DNA from: an uncultured Sutterella sp.
GTDB taxonomy: Bacteria > Pseudomonadota > Gammaproteobacteria > Burkholderiales > Burkholderiaceae_F
Assembly (NCBI GenBank): GCA_905213905.1
Contig: CAJMKD010000021.1
Location: 1 to 39,260, forward strand
Direction of reading: 5' to 3'
DNA: 39,260 bases
Of this stretch, positions 15,112 to 22,882 are shown piece by piece. Numbering within the stretch: the stretch's first letter is position 1; every line of letters starts with the position of its first letter. The notes beneath the pieces were generated by a model that saw only the letters and a program-made list of their open reading frames with translations, had not been told where the DNA came from and made no database searches. The translations under genes and the position numbers were made by a program.

Positions 15112-17202
15112 TCAGATCCGAAGCCTTGCGATCGGCTGAACCGTGATCTCCGGCGTCACTTCCTGGTAAGCCATCACCGGGATTTCATAGAACTTCGATT
15201 CAATGAGCCGCCGCACATAGCGGCGGATGTCCATGCTCACCATGAGCACAGGCTTCTGGGTGCTCGTGCGGTAGGGGCCGGCCGCGCGCTCGAGGGCGTC
15301 AAGAATGCGCTTTGACGAGCCGGGGTCGAGCGAAAGGAAGGCGCCCGCAGAGGTCTGACGCACGGCCTTGCGGATCGTTTCCTCGACCTGCGGCTCCATG
15401 AGGATCACAGGAAGCATATTCTGCCCGCGCGAATGCATGTAGCTGATCTGCCGCTTCAAGGCGCTTCGGACGTATTCGGTGAGCATCACGGCGTCCTTTT
15501 CGCGCGGCGCCCAGTCGATCAGCGCCTGAAGGATGGTGCGAAGGTCGCGGATGGAGACATGCTCCTGCACGAGGCGCTGGCAGATGTCGGCAATGCGCTG
15601 CACCGGCAGGAGGCGCGTCGCCTCGCGAACGAGGTCGGGCATGCGCTCTTCCATGCGGTCGAGGAGGTACTTCATCTCCTGCATGCCGATGAAGCTGTCG
15701 GCGTGGCGCGAAAGGAGAAGCGACAGGTGATAGGCCAGGATCTTCGAGTGGTCCATGCAGGCAATGCCGGCGCGAGTGAGGCGGTCCACAAAGCTCTCCG
15801 GCACCCAGATCGGTTCGACGTTCGGCAGGAAAGGCGTCCCTTCGACAAAGGGGACGCCGAGCATTTCGAGGTTGCTCTTCTTCTCGCGAACGATGACGTG
15901 CCCCTTCATGAGCTCGCCGCGCGCAAGCGGAATTTCATTGAGGTTGAGCGCGTAGCTCATGGAAGCGAGGTTCGGATTCGGGCGGATGTTGATGCCGGGG
16001 AAAGGGACGCCTAGATAGAAGTAGAGCGAACGGCGCAGTTCCGAAAGATCCTGATTGAGCTTCTCGTAGGCCATCGATTCGCCGAGGTCGGGCGCAATGT
16101 CGAGAATGATGGGAACGGTGGGCGAGAATTCGTCGCCCGCAGCAGAGGCGCGCTTCCGAGGCTTCGCGCCCACCGGAGCGAGCGTCTTCTGAAGCGCCTT
16201 TTCCGGATCGGGCTTCGCTGGGGCGTTCTTGAGGCGCGCGAGCACCGTGCCGAAGCCCGCGACGGCCGCCGCCATCGTGAAGAGCTGCGGCTTGGGGAAC
16301 CCCGGGATGAGGGCAAGGAGGAAAATGAGGCCGCCCGCCATCTGAAGCGCGCGGGGCTGGCTGAAGAACTGGCGGCCGACCTGTGCGCCGACGTCTTCGC
16401 GGGTGTCGCCCGAGCGCGTGATGAGAATGCCCGCTGAAATCGAGACGAGAAGCGACGGAATCTGGCTGACGAGCCCGTCGCCGATCGTGAGGACGCCGTA
16501 GAGCTGAAGCGCGTCGCCCGCGCTCATGCCGCGCTGCGTGACGCCGATGATCGTGCCGCCGATGATGTTGATTACGGTGACGACCATGCCCGCGATGCTG
16601 TCGCCCTTCACAAACTTCATCGCGCCGTCCATGGCGCCGTACATCTTGCTTTCCATCTGCACGTCGGCGCGGCGCTTCTGGGCTTCGGCCATGTCGATCA
16701 CGCCGGCGCGAAGGTCCGCGTCGATCGACATCTGCTTCCCGGGCATGGCGTCCAAGGTGAATCGGGCGCCCACTTCCGCAACGCGCTCCGCACCCTTGGC
16801 GATCACGAGAAACTGCACGACCGTGAGAATGAGGAACACCACCGCGCCCACGACAAAGTTGCTCCCCGTGGCGAATTCGCCGAAGGTGAAGATGATTTCG
16901 CCGGCGTCCGCCTGCAGGAGAATGAGGCGCGTCGTCGTGATGTTGAGGCCCACGCGAAAGAGCGTCGTGAAGAGCAGCATCGTCGGGAAGGCCGAAAACT
17001 CAAGCGGCGTCTTCACGTACATCGCCATCATGAGCATCAGAAACGAAATCGTGAGGTTCGCGCCGATCAGCGTGTCGACGAGCGGCGTCGGCAGCGGCAC
17101 GATCATGAGCGTGATGACGATGACGAGAAGCGCCACCATCGCGATGTCGTTGTGGCGGGTGATCGCGGAAACGACGCGCGAAGCTTGTGCAGCGAAGCTC
17201 AT
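15112..17202 (-). CDS. sctV: Type III secretion export gate protein SctV (LcrD/InvA/BscV family)
   Basis: 696 residues, the normal length for this inner-membrane export gate, which forms a nonameric ring with a large cytoplasmic domain below the secretion pore. The N-terminal half has seven to eight hydrophobic segments and the FHIPEP-family signature: RVGLNITTTRLILLQAD, GEIIFTFGEFA and the charged loop AKGAERVAEVGARFTLDAMPGKQ. The C-terminal half (from about 355) is the cytoplasmic domain that receives chaperone-substrate complexes. Its ATG overlaps the sctY stop, and it is the last gene of the leftward operon sctW-sycN-sctX-sctY-sctV, the same order as yopN/tyeA-sycN-yscX-yscY-lcrD in Yersinia. 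Confidence 0.97.
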   Translation of the reverse strand: MSFAAQASRVVSAITRHNDIAMVALLVIVITLMIVPLPTPLVDTLIGANLTISFLMLMMAMYVKTPLEFSAFPTMLLFTTLFRVGLNITTTRLILLQADAGEIIFTFGEFATGSNFVVGAVVFLILTVVQFLVIAKGAERVAEVGARFTLDAMPGKQMSIDADLRAGVIDMAEAQKRRADVQMESKMYGAMDGAMKFVKGDSIAGMVVTVINIIGGTIIGVTQRGMSAGDALQLYGVLTIGDGLVSQIPSLLVSISAGILITRSGDTREDVGAQVGRQFFSQPRALQMAGGLIFLLALIPGFPKPQLFTMAAAVAGFGTVLARLKNAPAKPDPEKALQKTLAPVGAKPRKRASAAGDEFSPTVPIILDIAPDLGESMAYEKLNQDLSELRRSLYFYLGVPFPGINIRPNPNLASMSYALNLNEIPLARGELMKGHVIVREKKSNLEMLGVPFVEGTPFLPNVEPIWVPESFVDRLTRAGIACMDHSKILAYHLSLLLSRHADSFIGMQEMKYLLDRMEERMPDLVREATRLLPVQRIADICQRLVQEHVSIRDLRTILQALIDWAPREKDAVMLTEYVRSALKRQISYMHSRGQNMLPVILMEPQVEETIRKAVRQTSAGAFLSLDPGSSKRILDALERAAGPYRTSTQKPVLMVSMDIRRYVRRLIESKFYEIPVMAYQEVTPEITVQPIARLRI

Positions 17203-17561
17203 GACTCAGCTCCTGCGGTGAGGTTCAGATAGTCGTCGCGGGCGGCCGCGGCGTCTTCGCGCCGGTCCGGCAGCCACAGGGCCTGCGCCTTGATGAGGTG
17301 GAGCGCGGCGGCGTTCGTCGCGAGACGCCCGCTCGCGAGCGCGGCGTTGATGTGCGCGAGGGCCGCGTTCCCGTCGCCCGCTTCGACGGCGAGCGCGGCG
17401 AGTCCGGCTTCGGCGAAGCGCCGATCGGCGCTTCCCGGCTGAGAGAGCTCGACAATCGCCTCGTAAATCCGGTTCGCTTCCTTGGCGAGCCCCATGCGAA
17501 GAAAAAGAAAGGAGAGAACGGCAAGCGTCCTGCGGTCGTCTTCGTTGATCACTGCTGGCAT
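17199..17561 (-). CDS. sctY: SctY (YscY-like), TPR-type chaperone of SctX
   Basis: 120 residues, helical, with tetratricopeptide-like repeats (FLRMGLAKEANRIYEAIVEL, then AGLAALAVEAGDGNAALAHIN). In Yersinia YscY binds YscX, and the pair docks on the export gate YscV. Length, fold pattern and its position between sctX and sctV support this call; direct sequence likeness at this size is weak. The stop codon overlaps the start of sctV, and it begins 11 bases after the sctX stop, so the three genes are tightly coupled. A generic TPR chaperone of the same system is the alternative. Confidence 0.75.
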   Translation of the reverse strand: MPAVINEDDRRTLAVLSFLFLRMGLAKEANRIYEAIVELSQPGSADRRFAEAGLAALAVEAGDGNAALAHINAALASGRLATNAAALHLIKAQALWLPDRREDAAAARDDYLNLTAGAES

Positions 17562-17572
17562 GCGCTTTCTCC

Positions 17573-17941
17573 TCAGCCGCCGATCATAAGGCCGCGGTAG
17601 GCCGAAAGAAGCTGCCCGTTCTCAAGAAGCGGCACGATCACGTCTTCGAGCATCGCGCGGACTTTGGGATTGTCGCTGCCGCGAAGCTTCTCGAGCAGCG
17701 CCTCAAGTTCATGGCCGAACACCTCGGGGCTCACGAGCGTGCCGTCGCCCACGTCCGGGCAGAGATAAGATTCGACCGTCGTTTGGGCGTTCTTTGTGCC
17801 GTAAAGCGACTGAAGCGACGACTGCTGCAGCGCGCTCGAGGCGAGGTCGCGCGCTTCCGGGAGCCCCTCGACGTCGGGCATCGACATGAGGGACTGGATG
17901 CCGACGGAAGGATTGAAGAGATTTTGAACGGGCGTAGGCAT
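17573..17941 (-). CDS. sctX: SctX (YscX-like) early secreted export factor
   Basis: 122 residues, the same length as Yersinia YscX. YscX is an early secreted protein needed for export of needle and rod subunits, and it works with its chaperone SctY at SctV. The N-terminus is disordered and polar, as expected for a secreted protein (MPTPVQNLFNPSVGIQSLMS). The C-terminal helices (FGHELEALLEKLRGSDNPKV then MLEDVIVPLLENGQLLSAYRG) parallel the YscX C-terminal region. Position directly before sctY is the strongest argument. SctX and SctY occur only in Ysc-family systems, which places this system in that family. Confidence 0.72.
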   Translation of the reverse strand: MPTPVQNLFNPSVGIQSLMSMPDVEGLPEARDLASSALQQSSLQSLYGTKNAQTTVESYLCPDVGDGTLVSPEVFGHELEALLEKLRGSDNPKVRAMLEDVIVPLLENGQLLSAYRGLMIGG

Positions 17942-17992
17942 GAATTTTTGGCGTGGAGAGTCGGTCGGGCGAACTTTGGCGTGCGGCAGGCG

Positions 17993-18370
17993 CTAGCGTT
18001 TGCCGGCTTCTTCGAGAAGAAAGCGAAGCGCATTTTCGAGCCGCACTGCGCTCGCTTCATCGGCTGGAATCCGAACGGAAAGCACCAGGCGGTCGTGCAG
18101 AAGCCCCGCTCGAAAGTCTTCGGCCGGGGCTTCGCGCCAGTTGGCGCGCTTCATTGCAGCAAGAAAGCGTCCGCCTGCTTCTGACGCGTCGGCTTCAAGC
18201 GCTAGCGATAACACCACGTCGTCCTCATCGCCATAGTCTGCACCTTCTGCGGGTTCGAGCGTGAAGTCGCCCAAGCCCTCAATCGAGAGCCCCGCCATAC
18301 CGCGCTCATTGAGCGCGAGGCCCGGGAGCCCGATCCTTTGTCCGAATTCTTCTATGACTTCCTGCTTCAT
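17993..18370 (-). CDS. sycN: SycN-like chaperone of the gatekeeper
   Basis: 125 residues beginning MKQEVIEEFGQRIGLPGLAL, which matches the opening helix of SycN and other CesT-type chaperones, followed by strand patterns GLSIEGLGDFTLEPAEG and VVLSLALE. In Yersinia SycN pairs with YscB to bind the N-terminus of YopN and hold it until secretion. Here it lies just after the YopN-like gene sctW, with a stop-to-start gap of about 13 bases, and a YscB-like gene is present in the rightward operon. I choose the ATG at 18370; upstream sequence in this frame overlaps sctW and has no chaperone-like character. The ribosome site is weak, so coupling to sctW is likely. Confidence 0.75.
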   Translation of the reverse strand: MKQEVIEEFGQRIGLPGLALNERGMAGLSIEGLGDFTLEPAEGADYGDEDDVVLSLALEADASEAGGRFLAAMKRANWREAPAEDFRAGLLHDRLVLSVRIPADEASAVRLENALRFLLEEAGKR

Positions 18371-18383
18371 TTGACAAAATTTC

Positions 18384-19502
18384 TCATTCAAGCGAGGCGA
18401 GGTATTCGTCCTCGCGCTCGACCGCTGCGTCGAGCGAATGCTGCGCAGCACCCACGACGGTGGCGAGACCTTCATCGCCGTCGAAGAGGGCGGGGGGCAT
18501 GCGCCGGATCGTCGAGAGAAGATCCTGGTGGAAAAGGACTTCGCGCTCAATGTCGGGGGGCTGCGCCCGGCTGCAGATGGCATCAATGCGGTCTGCGCCC
18601 AAGTACCGAACGCCCCGCAGCTGCATGAGGCTGCCCAAAAGGTCCATGGCCGAGAGCGGCGAGTTCTTCACGCCGTGCACCTTCTGCCAGCGGCTCATCA
18701 TCTCTTCGCAGAGCCGGTAGCCGCTCTGGGTGAGGCGCACAAGGCCGAGCTTCTCGTGAACGCCTTCAAGGTGGCGCATCTCCATGCTCGGATCGTCCGA
18801 CGCGATGTCGGCCGAAAGCGCTGCGAAAAGAAAATCCATGGCGCGGTCAAAGGAGGCGCCGAACTTCGACTTGATTTCGGAGAAAACCTCGCTGACGCTT
18901 GAAAACTCGCCCACGGTCTGCCGATAAAGGTCCCGGCCGACATCGGGGCCGCCGATATCCGGGAAGCCAGCAGCCGACACCGCGCCCTGAATGCCAAGAC
19001 GAATCGCCTGCGCGTTCGCTTGTCCGAAATGAGCGGAGCACTGCGCAAGGGCATCCTTCGCGTCCTGCGTCACTGCCGGATCTTTTTCAAAGGCTTCCCG
19101 TGCTTCTTCGAGCGCCGCCCAGGCGTCGGCCGGGTCGCCGAAGGCTTCCGCGACGCGGCGCTCCATCGCCTTTGGATCCTTGAGGTGCTTGAGCGACTCG
19201 ACGAGCGTATTGATCTGATCGGATTTGCCCGCCTGCTGCATCTGGAGTCGGTACTGCGCCAAGAGCTTCTTCCCGGCTTCGGCGCTCTGGCGCTCCTTGC
19301 GGCGGGCGATCTCATAGTCCTTCGTCTTGTCGACGGCAAAGCCGATCTCCTCGGCCGCATCCGCGAGCATCGACATCGGCGACTCCGCAGCGCTCACCGT
19401 GTGGCCCATGAAGACGCTTTTGGCGCTGCTTGCGGCATGGGCCGCATCAGGGCCTTGCGCCATGTTTGGAAACGCGCTTTGATTAATGCCTTCAATAGCC
19501 AT
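18384..19502 (-). CDS. sctW: Gatekeeper SctW (YopN-TyeA fusion type)
   Basis: 372 residues. The secreted gatekeeper plugs the export gate so that translocators leave before effectors, until host contact. The N-terminus is polar (MAIEGINQSAFPNMAQGPDA), as in secreted proteins. It is followed by a chaperone-binding zone and the helical HrpJ-like repeats (EAFGDPADAWAALEEAREAFE through GPDVGRDLYRQTVGEF). The C-terminal ~90 residues (RWQKVHGVKNSPLSAMDLLGSL, then EREVLFHQDLLSTIRRMPPALF) match TyeA, so YopN and TyeA functions are in one chain as in BopN, SepL or InvE. I choose the ATG at 19502; the upstream extension in frame is basic and not family-like. First gene of the leftward operon. Confidence 0.85.
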   Translation of the reverse strand: MAIEGINQSAFPNMAQGPDAAHAASSAKSVFMGHTVSAAESPMSMLADAAEEIGFAVDKTKDYEIARRKERQSAEAGKKLLAQYRLQMQQAGKSDQINTLVESLKHLKDPKAMERRVAEAFGDPADAWAALEEAREAFEKDPAVTQDAKDALAQCSAHFGQANAQAIRLGIQGAVSAAGFPDIGGPDVGRDLYRQTVGEFSSVSEVFSEIKSKFGASFDRAMDFLFAALSADIASDDPSMEMRHLEGVHEKLGLVRLTQSGYRLCEEMMSRWQKVHGVKNSPLSAMDLLGSLMQLRGVRYLGADRIDAICSRAQPPDIEREVLFHQDLLSTIRRMPPALFDGDEGLATVVGAAQHSLDAAVEREDEYLASLE

Positions 19503-19570
19503 GCCGTTTCGCCGCCATACAAAGAACCGCCTTTCCGAATCGAAGGCAGATGCCCGAACAATGAACGCCA

Positions 19571-19576
19571 ATTATA
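19571..19576 (-). promoter_or_regulatory. Candidate -10 element of the sctW operon
   Basis: TATAAT on the minus strand, about 70 bases upstream of the sctW start codon. The hexamer 17 bases further upstream (CCTGAG) is unlike the sigma70 -35 consensus, so the promoter may need an activator or another sigma factor. A GAGGCGCCTC palindrome lies inside the spacer. Confidence 0.35.
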
Positions 19577-19618
19577 TAGAGGCGCCTCGCGGGCTCAGGG
19601 CTGGCGGCACGCCGTGTC

Positions 19619-19650
19619 GTCTTCGGCAAAGGCTTGCCGAAGCGAAGACG
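19619..19650. repeat. Nested inverted repeat between the divergent operons
   Basis: CTTCGGCAA (19621-19629) pairs with TTGCCGAAG (19634-19642) around a four-base loop. An outer pair, CGTCTTCG (19619-19626) and CGAAGACG (19643-19650), overlaps it. There is no T-run, so it is more likely an operator or RNA structure than a terminator. Confidence 0.55.
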
Positions 19651-20159
19651 GCAGGAGAGTTCGTTCGGGTGCCTTGCGTGCTTTATGCAACGAATAGCCG
19701 TTTTTATGCTTATAGGTGGAAATACGAAGATGCTGGGGCGCCGCTTCTTCCTTCGGTTTTGGACCAACAAGGAGCCGCAAAGCCGGCTGGCGGACGCTTC
19801 CCTGCAGAGAACTGCGGCAGAGTGACATTCGGGGCGGCACCAGGCTGCGCTTTCCGGATTGCGTGCCGCAGCGCGTTCATGAAGTCGAGAATGCGATGCC
19901 CGTCAAGCACGGAAGACCCGCTGAAAGAACACCGAAGGAATGTGTTGCTGACGAGCCGCCGTTGTATCCTTGGGCGGTCCGTTGCTCACATTGCGGCGTT
20001 CGAGCTGCACATGCCGCTGCGCTACAGCAGAAATCTGCCGGCATAATGCGGCGAGCGATCCAAAAGCGCCGCCGCTCAGCCTCACCGGTGGACGGCACAG
20101 TCGCCATGCGGCGTGAGATAAACAACACATCACCCGGATTCACTCAAAGGAAGATCCAA

Positions 20160-20693
20160 ATGTCAAATGAGATTCTGCCCGGTACCCAGACCCTGGATAA
20201 TCTAAGGGAGATCATGTCGCACATCGACCTCGGACCCACGGGGAGCGTTCAGATGATGTTCGCGAAGCTTCAGCTCGCACAGTCGCAGATCTGCAAGTAC
20301 GAAGCGGAGCAGTACATGGAACAGATCACGAGCACCCAGGACAAGCAGGAAGAGGTCGCCGAAATCATCAAGCAGGCTCGAGCTCTGCAGCAGGAGGCAA
20401 AGAAGAACGGCGAAAAGGCGGCGACCGAGATGCCCGAGGACATGCGCAATTTTTTCTTAGAGCACGATCTTGCTTGGGATGAAACAGAAAACAACTACAC
20501 GCACAATGCCAGCGAGTGGGACTTCAACATCCAGCAGCTCATGAATTATCAGGAATCGCTCGGCACGAAGACGCAAACTCAGATGGTGTTCCTGCAGGAC
20601 TTCATCAGCCAGTACAACTCGTACCTGCAGGGCGCCAATTCGGCTATCCAGGAATCGAGCGACGTGCTCACGGCCATTGCCACGGGCCGCTGA
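20160..20693 (+). CDS. sctA: EspA/Bsp22-like needle-tip filament protein
   Basis: 177 residues, mostly helical, no signal peptide. The ATG at 20160 has AAGGAA eight bases before it; the long in-frame extension upstream is unlike the protein. The segment from SVQMMFAKLQLAQSQICKYEA through NGEKAATEMPEDMRNFFLEH parallels EspA, which has ILMFAYMYQAQSDLSIAKF then NAKAQLPDEVISYIND. The C-terminal helix MVFLQDFISQYNSYLQGANSA would polymerise by coiled coil as in EspA. EspA and Bsp22 form the filament at the needle tip through which translocators reach the host. It is first in the rightward operon, followed by translocator chaperone and translocators, as expected for a tip gene. LcrV-type tips are much longer. 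Confidence 0.72.
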   Translation: MSNEILPGTQTLDNLREIMSHIDLGPTGSVQMMFAKLQLAQSQICKYEAEQYMEQITSTQDKQEEVAEIIKQARALQQEAKKNGEKAATEMPEDMRNFFLEHDLAWDETENNYTHNASEWDFNIQQLMNYQESLGTKTQTQMVFLQDFISQYNSYLQGANSAIQESSDVLTAIATGR

Positions 20694-20783
20694 TCGCCTG
20701 CGCCCGTAAGAATTACCGCCCGGCCGGCTGCTGCGACCGACGCCTCTCAAGAAGAAGGCGCGGCGCCAAGCCGGAAAAGAAGC

Positions 20784-20800
20784 CGCCGGCCTTGCCGGCG
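20784..20800 (+). repeat. Intergenic hairpin after sctA
   Basis: CGCCGGC and GCCGGCG flank CTT (7-bp stem), about 50 bases before the next start codon and with no T-run. It could limit read-through or protect the abundant sctA message from 3' decay. Confidence 0.4.
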
Positions 20801-20850
20801 CGAACAAACCGGGCGCTCGTGTTTAAACGCAAAGGTTACAGAAAAGAAAA

Positions 20851-21153
20851 ATGAGCGAAGAAAATCGTCTTCAAAAGCAGAGAAAAGCCATCGAACGAAT
20901 GCGCGAAGAGCTCGACGGCCTCAACCGTGAATTCGACAACCTCAAAGCAAAGCTCGGCATCAAGTCCGACGACGAGCTGAAGATCGATCCGGACAAGGTT
21001 CCGCCCGAAGTTGCTGAAGCCATGGCGAGAATCAAGGCGCGCGCTGAAGAGGACGGCAAGGCCGCGGCATCGCGCCTCACCGAAGAAGTGTCGTCGACAA
21101 CGACTGGCAGCACCGGCGTGCGCCGCAACCGCCGCGGGGCCATTCCCATCTGA
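20851..21153 (+). CDS. Small coiled-coil type III protein, possibly LcrG-like
   Basis: 100 residues. The first ~35 form a charged coiled coil (ENRLQKQRKAIERMREELDG then LNREFDNLKAKLG). A second helix follows (VPPEVAEAMARIKARAEEDG), and the C-terminal tail is polar and basic, ending VRRNRRGAIPI. In Yersinia and Pseudomonas a ~95-residue protein of similar layout, LcrG/PcrG, sits in the tip-translocator operon, binds the tip protein and ends in a basic, RG-containing tail. That and its position between the tip gene and sycD suggest an equivalent role. Sequence likeness is too faint to be sure. A chaperone of the EspA-like filament protein is the main alternative. I do not recognise it firmly. 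Confidence 0.6.
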   Translation: MSEENRLQKQRKAIERMREELDGLNREFDNLKAKLGIKSDDELKIDPDKVPPEVAEAMARIKARAEEDGKAAASRLTEEVSSTTTGSTGVRRNRRGAIPI

Positions 21154-21163
21154 TCGCTGCGCC

Positions 21164-21205
21164 GCTTGAGCCGCTTGACAGGCTTAACTGGCTTGACTGC
21201 TTGGC
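21164..21205 (+). repeat. Degenerate 9-base tandem repeat
   Basis: About 4.5 units in a row: CGCTTGAGC, CGCTTGACA, GGCTTAACT, GGCTTGACT, GCTTGG. It lies directly after the coiled-coil gene, in the gap before sycD. Confidence 0.6.
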
Positions 21206-21229
21206 CCGGCGGTCTTTCCCTGCCGGGCC
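21203..21229 (+). repeat. Strong intergenic hairpin before sycD
   Basis: GGCCCGGC (21203-21210) pairs perfectly with GCCGGGCC (21222-21229) around an 11-base loop, with no T-run after it. It might attenuate transcription or block 3' exonucleases. Confidence 0.5.
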
Positions 21230-21319
21230 CCCGTAGTTGCTTCGGCGTCGCGAGCATCTCCCGCCTTCGCCGCGCATAGGATTGAAGAGCGCTCGCGCGA
21301 GTGCAGCGGACGGCCGTTC

Positions 21320-21352
21320 TCGAGTCTCTCTCAAGTCTCTCTCGAGCCTGTC
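21320..21352 (+). repeat. 11-base tandem repeat, three units
   Basis: TCGAGTCTCTC, TCAAGTCTCTC and TCGAGCCTGTC follow each other directly, then TCGAAAG. The array ends about 45 bases before the sycD start codon. Confidence 0.65.
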
Positions 21353-21396
21353 TCGAAAGAAGTGCAGAACCCAACAACATCCAAAAGAGAAAAACC

Positions 21397-21882
21397 ATGA
21401 CCGATCAGAACATCACTCCGGAACAGATTGCGAAAATCGTCGATGCGCTTCGACGCGGCGTGACGGTTGCTCAAGCGGCCGGCATCAAGAAGGAAACGCT
21501 CGAAGGCCTCTACGCGGTCGGCCGCAATCTCTATGTGGCGGGCAACTACAAGGACGCCAAGGTCGTTTTCCAGGCGCTCAGCATCTACGACTACAACGAT
21601 CCGCGCTTCTGGCTGGGGCTCGCCGGGTGCCGCCAGGCGCTCGAAGAGTATGAAGGCGCGATCGACGCCTATCAGATGGCGGCGCTTGCGGGCGAAATGA
21701 AGAATCCCGAGCCGCTGCTTTTCGCTGTTCAGTGCCTTTTGAAGCTCAACCGGCGCGAAGATGCCATCGCTGGCCTCAAGGCGCTTCTCGTGATCGGCGA
21801 CAAGAACGCCTATGCGGAATGCCGCAGCAAGGCGCGCGCGCTTCTCGAAATGCTCGAACCCGTATCGGGAGAAGCCAAATGA
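21397..21882 (+). CDS. sycD: SycD/LcrH-type TPR chaperone of the translocators
   Basis: 161 residues with three tetratricopeptide repeats: LYAVGRNLYVAGNYKDAKVV, DPRFWLGLAGCRQALEEYEG and EPLLFAVQCLLKLNRREDAI. The first is the LcrH signature in which a helix starts Y..G...Y..G.Y..A...F..L. The N-terminal helix has the low-complexity start typical of class II chaperones. It keeps SctE and SctB soluble before export. The ATG at 21397 lies after AAAAGAGAAAAACC, a moderate ribosome site. The stop overlaps the sctE start (ATGA). The 243-base gap upstream, full of repeats, suggests separate control from sctA. Confidence 0.92.
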   Translation: MTDQNITPEQIAKIVDALRRGVTVAQAAGIKKETLEGLYAVGRNLYVAGNYKDAKVVFQALSIYDYNDPRFWLGLAGCRQALEEYEGAIDAYQMAALAGEMKNPEPLLFAVQCLLKLNRREDAIAGLKALLVIGDKNAYAECRSKARALLEMLEPVSGEAK

Positions 21883-22862
21883 CGGGCATCGACGGGATCG
21901 ACGGGGCGAAAACAAGCGGAATTTTCGACGACCTTCTGGCGGATGTTGTCGCAGAGTCCAAGAAGCTCTCGACAGAGGACGGCATCCCGCCCGCAGCAGG
22001 CTCCGGAGCGCCGGATGGAGCCAAGGGCGAGCTTCCGGTGCTGCCGTTGACGCTTGGCGCCGTCTCGATTGAAAACTTGATGAACGCCATTGCGGAAGAG
22101 GAGCGCAAGAACAACGTTCAGCTTGCGGTCGACGGCCTTGAAAACAAGGCCAATGAGGTCGAGAAGCAGAATGCCGAAAAGCTCGAGCAGATTCAAAAGC
22201 AGCTCGAGGAGGCGAAGAACCAGTCCTTCTGGCAGAAGTTCGTCAAGGCCTTCAAGATCATCGGCATGGTGATCGGCGCCGTCGCTGCCGTCGCGACGAC
22301 GGTTGCGGGCATTGCGTCAGGGAATCCGCTCATGATCGCCGCCGGCATCACGGCGGGGCTGATGGCAATCGACAGCCTCGTCTCAACAGCGAGCGACGGC
22401 AAGTACAGCATTGCGGCTGGGTTTCAGGCGCTCGGCGAAAAGCTCGGGATGTCGGAAGATGCCGCCAAGTGGCTCGGCTTCGGCATGAGCATGGCGATGA
22501 TGCTGACGACGACGGTGCTGAGCTTCGGCGCCGCCGCAAGCGCAAGCGCAGCGCAGATTTCCACGGCCCTTGCCGAGCTCACGTCTACGACCAACGTCAT
22601 CTCGGGCCTCACCGGGATCGGAAGCGGCATCGGCGAAGCCGGCCTCGCCGTCTCCAACTACAAGCTCGCCAGCCTCGAAGCCAACAAGGTTGATATTGAA
22701 GCCGTACTTGAGAAGCTCCGCAACGCTATTGAAATGAGCGAAGACCTCATTGAGGCGCAGCTGGAAACGTCCAACAAGCTCCTTACGGGCGTCAAGGACA
22801 TCATCGACGGCTGCGGCGAAACCTCAACGGCGATTCTTTCTGGGTCGCCCGCTGTTGCGTAA
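21879..22862 (+). CDS. sctE: Major translocator SctE (YopB/BopB/EspD-like pore protein)
   Basis: 327 residues with the hallmarks of the large pore-forming translocator. A coiled coil spans residues ~73-113 (ENKANEVEKQNAEKLEQIQK). A hydrophobic hairpin lies at about 122-166 (VKAFKIIGMVIGAVAAVATT, then LMIAAGITAGLMAIDSLVS), a further hydrophobic stretch at ~198-228 and a C-terminal amphipathic helix. After secretion it inserts into the host membrane with SctB. The WQKFVKAFKIIG entry to the first helix is typical of the family. Its ATG overlaps the sycD stop, so chaperone and client are coupled. Confidence 0.9.
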   Translation: MTGIDGIDGAKTSGIFDDLLADVVAESKKLSTEDGIPPAAGSGAPDGAKGELPVLPLTLGAVSIENLMNAIAEEERKNNVQLAVDGLENKANEVEKQNAEKLEQIQKQLEEAKNQSFWQKFVKAFKIIGMVIGAVAAVATTVAGIASGNPLMIAAGITAGLMAIDSLVSTASDGKYSIAAGFQALGEKLGMSEDAAKWLGFGMSMAMMLTTTVLSFGAAASASAAQISTALAELTSTTNVISGLTGIGSGIGEAGLAVSNYKLASLEANKVDIEAVLEKLRNAIEMSEDLIEAQLETSNKLLTGVKDIIDGCGETSTAILSGSPAVA

Positions 22863-22882
22863 GCCATCCGGAGGCATGAATC

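Larger units (their letters stand above)
19503..20159. other. Divergent regulatory region between the two type III operons
   Basis: 657 bases without a credible gene separate sctW from sctA; open frames here lack family likeness. It holds a minus-strand TATAAT, a 10-bp palindrome (GAGGCGCCTC, 19579-19588), a nested inverted repeat (19619-19650), and AT-rich patches at 19680-19735. On the + strand CATAAT at 20042-20047 is a possible -10 for sctA without a good -35. The expected activator-, sigma- or partner-switch-dependent promoters should lie here. Confidence 0.6.

Noticed and set aside
19619..19650. Intrinsic terminator
   Set aside because: The stem is good, but neither strand has a T-run after it, and no gene ends there.
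19486..20046. Open frame in the divergent region that might be a small gene before sctA
   Set aside because: No ribosome site, no recognisable fold, odd composition; the region is better explained as regulatory.
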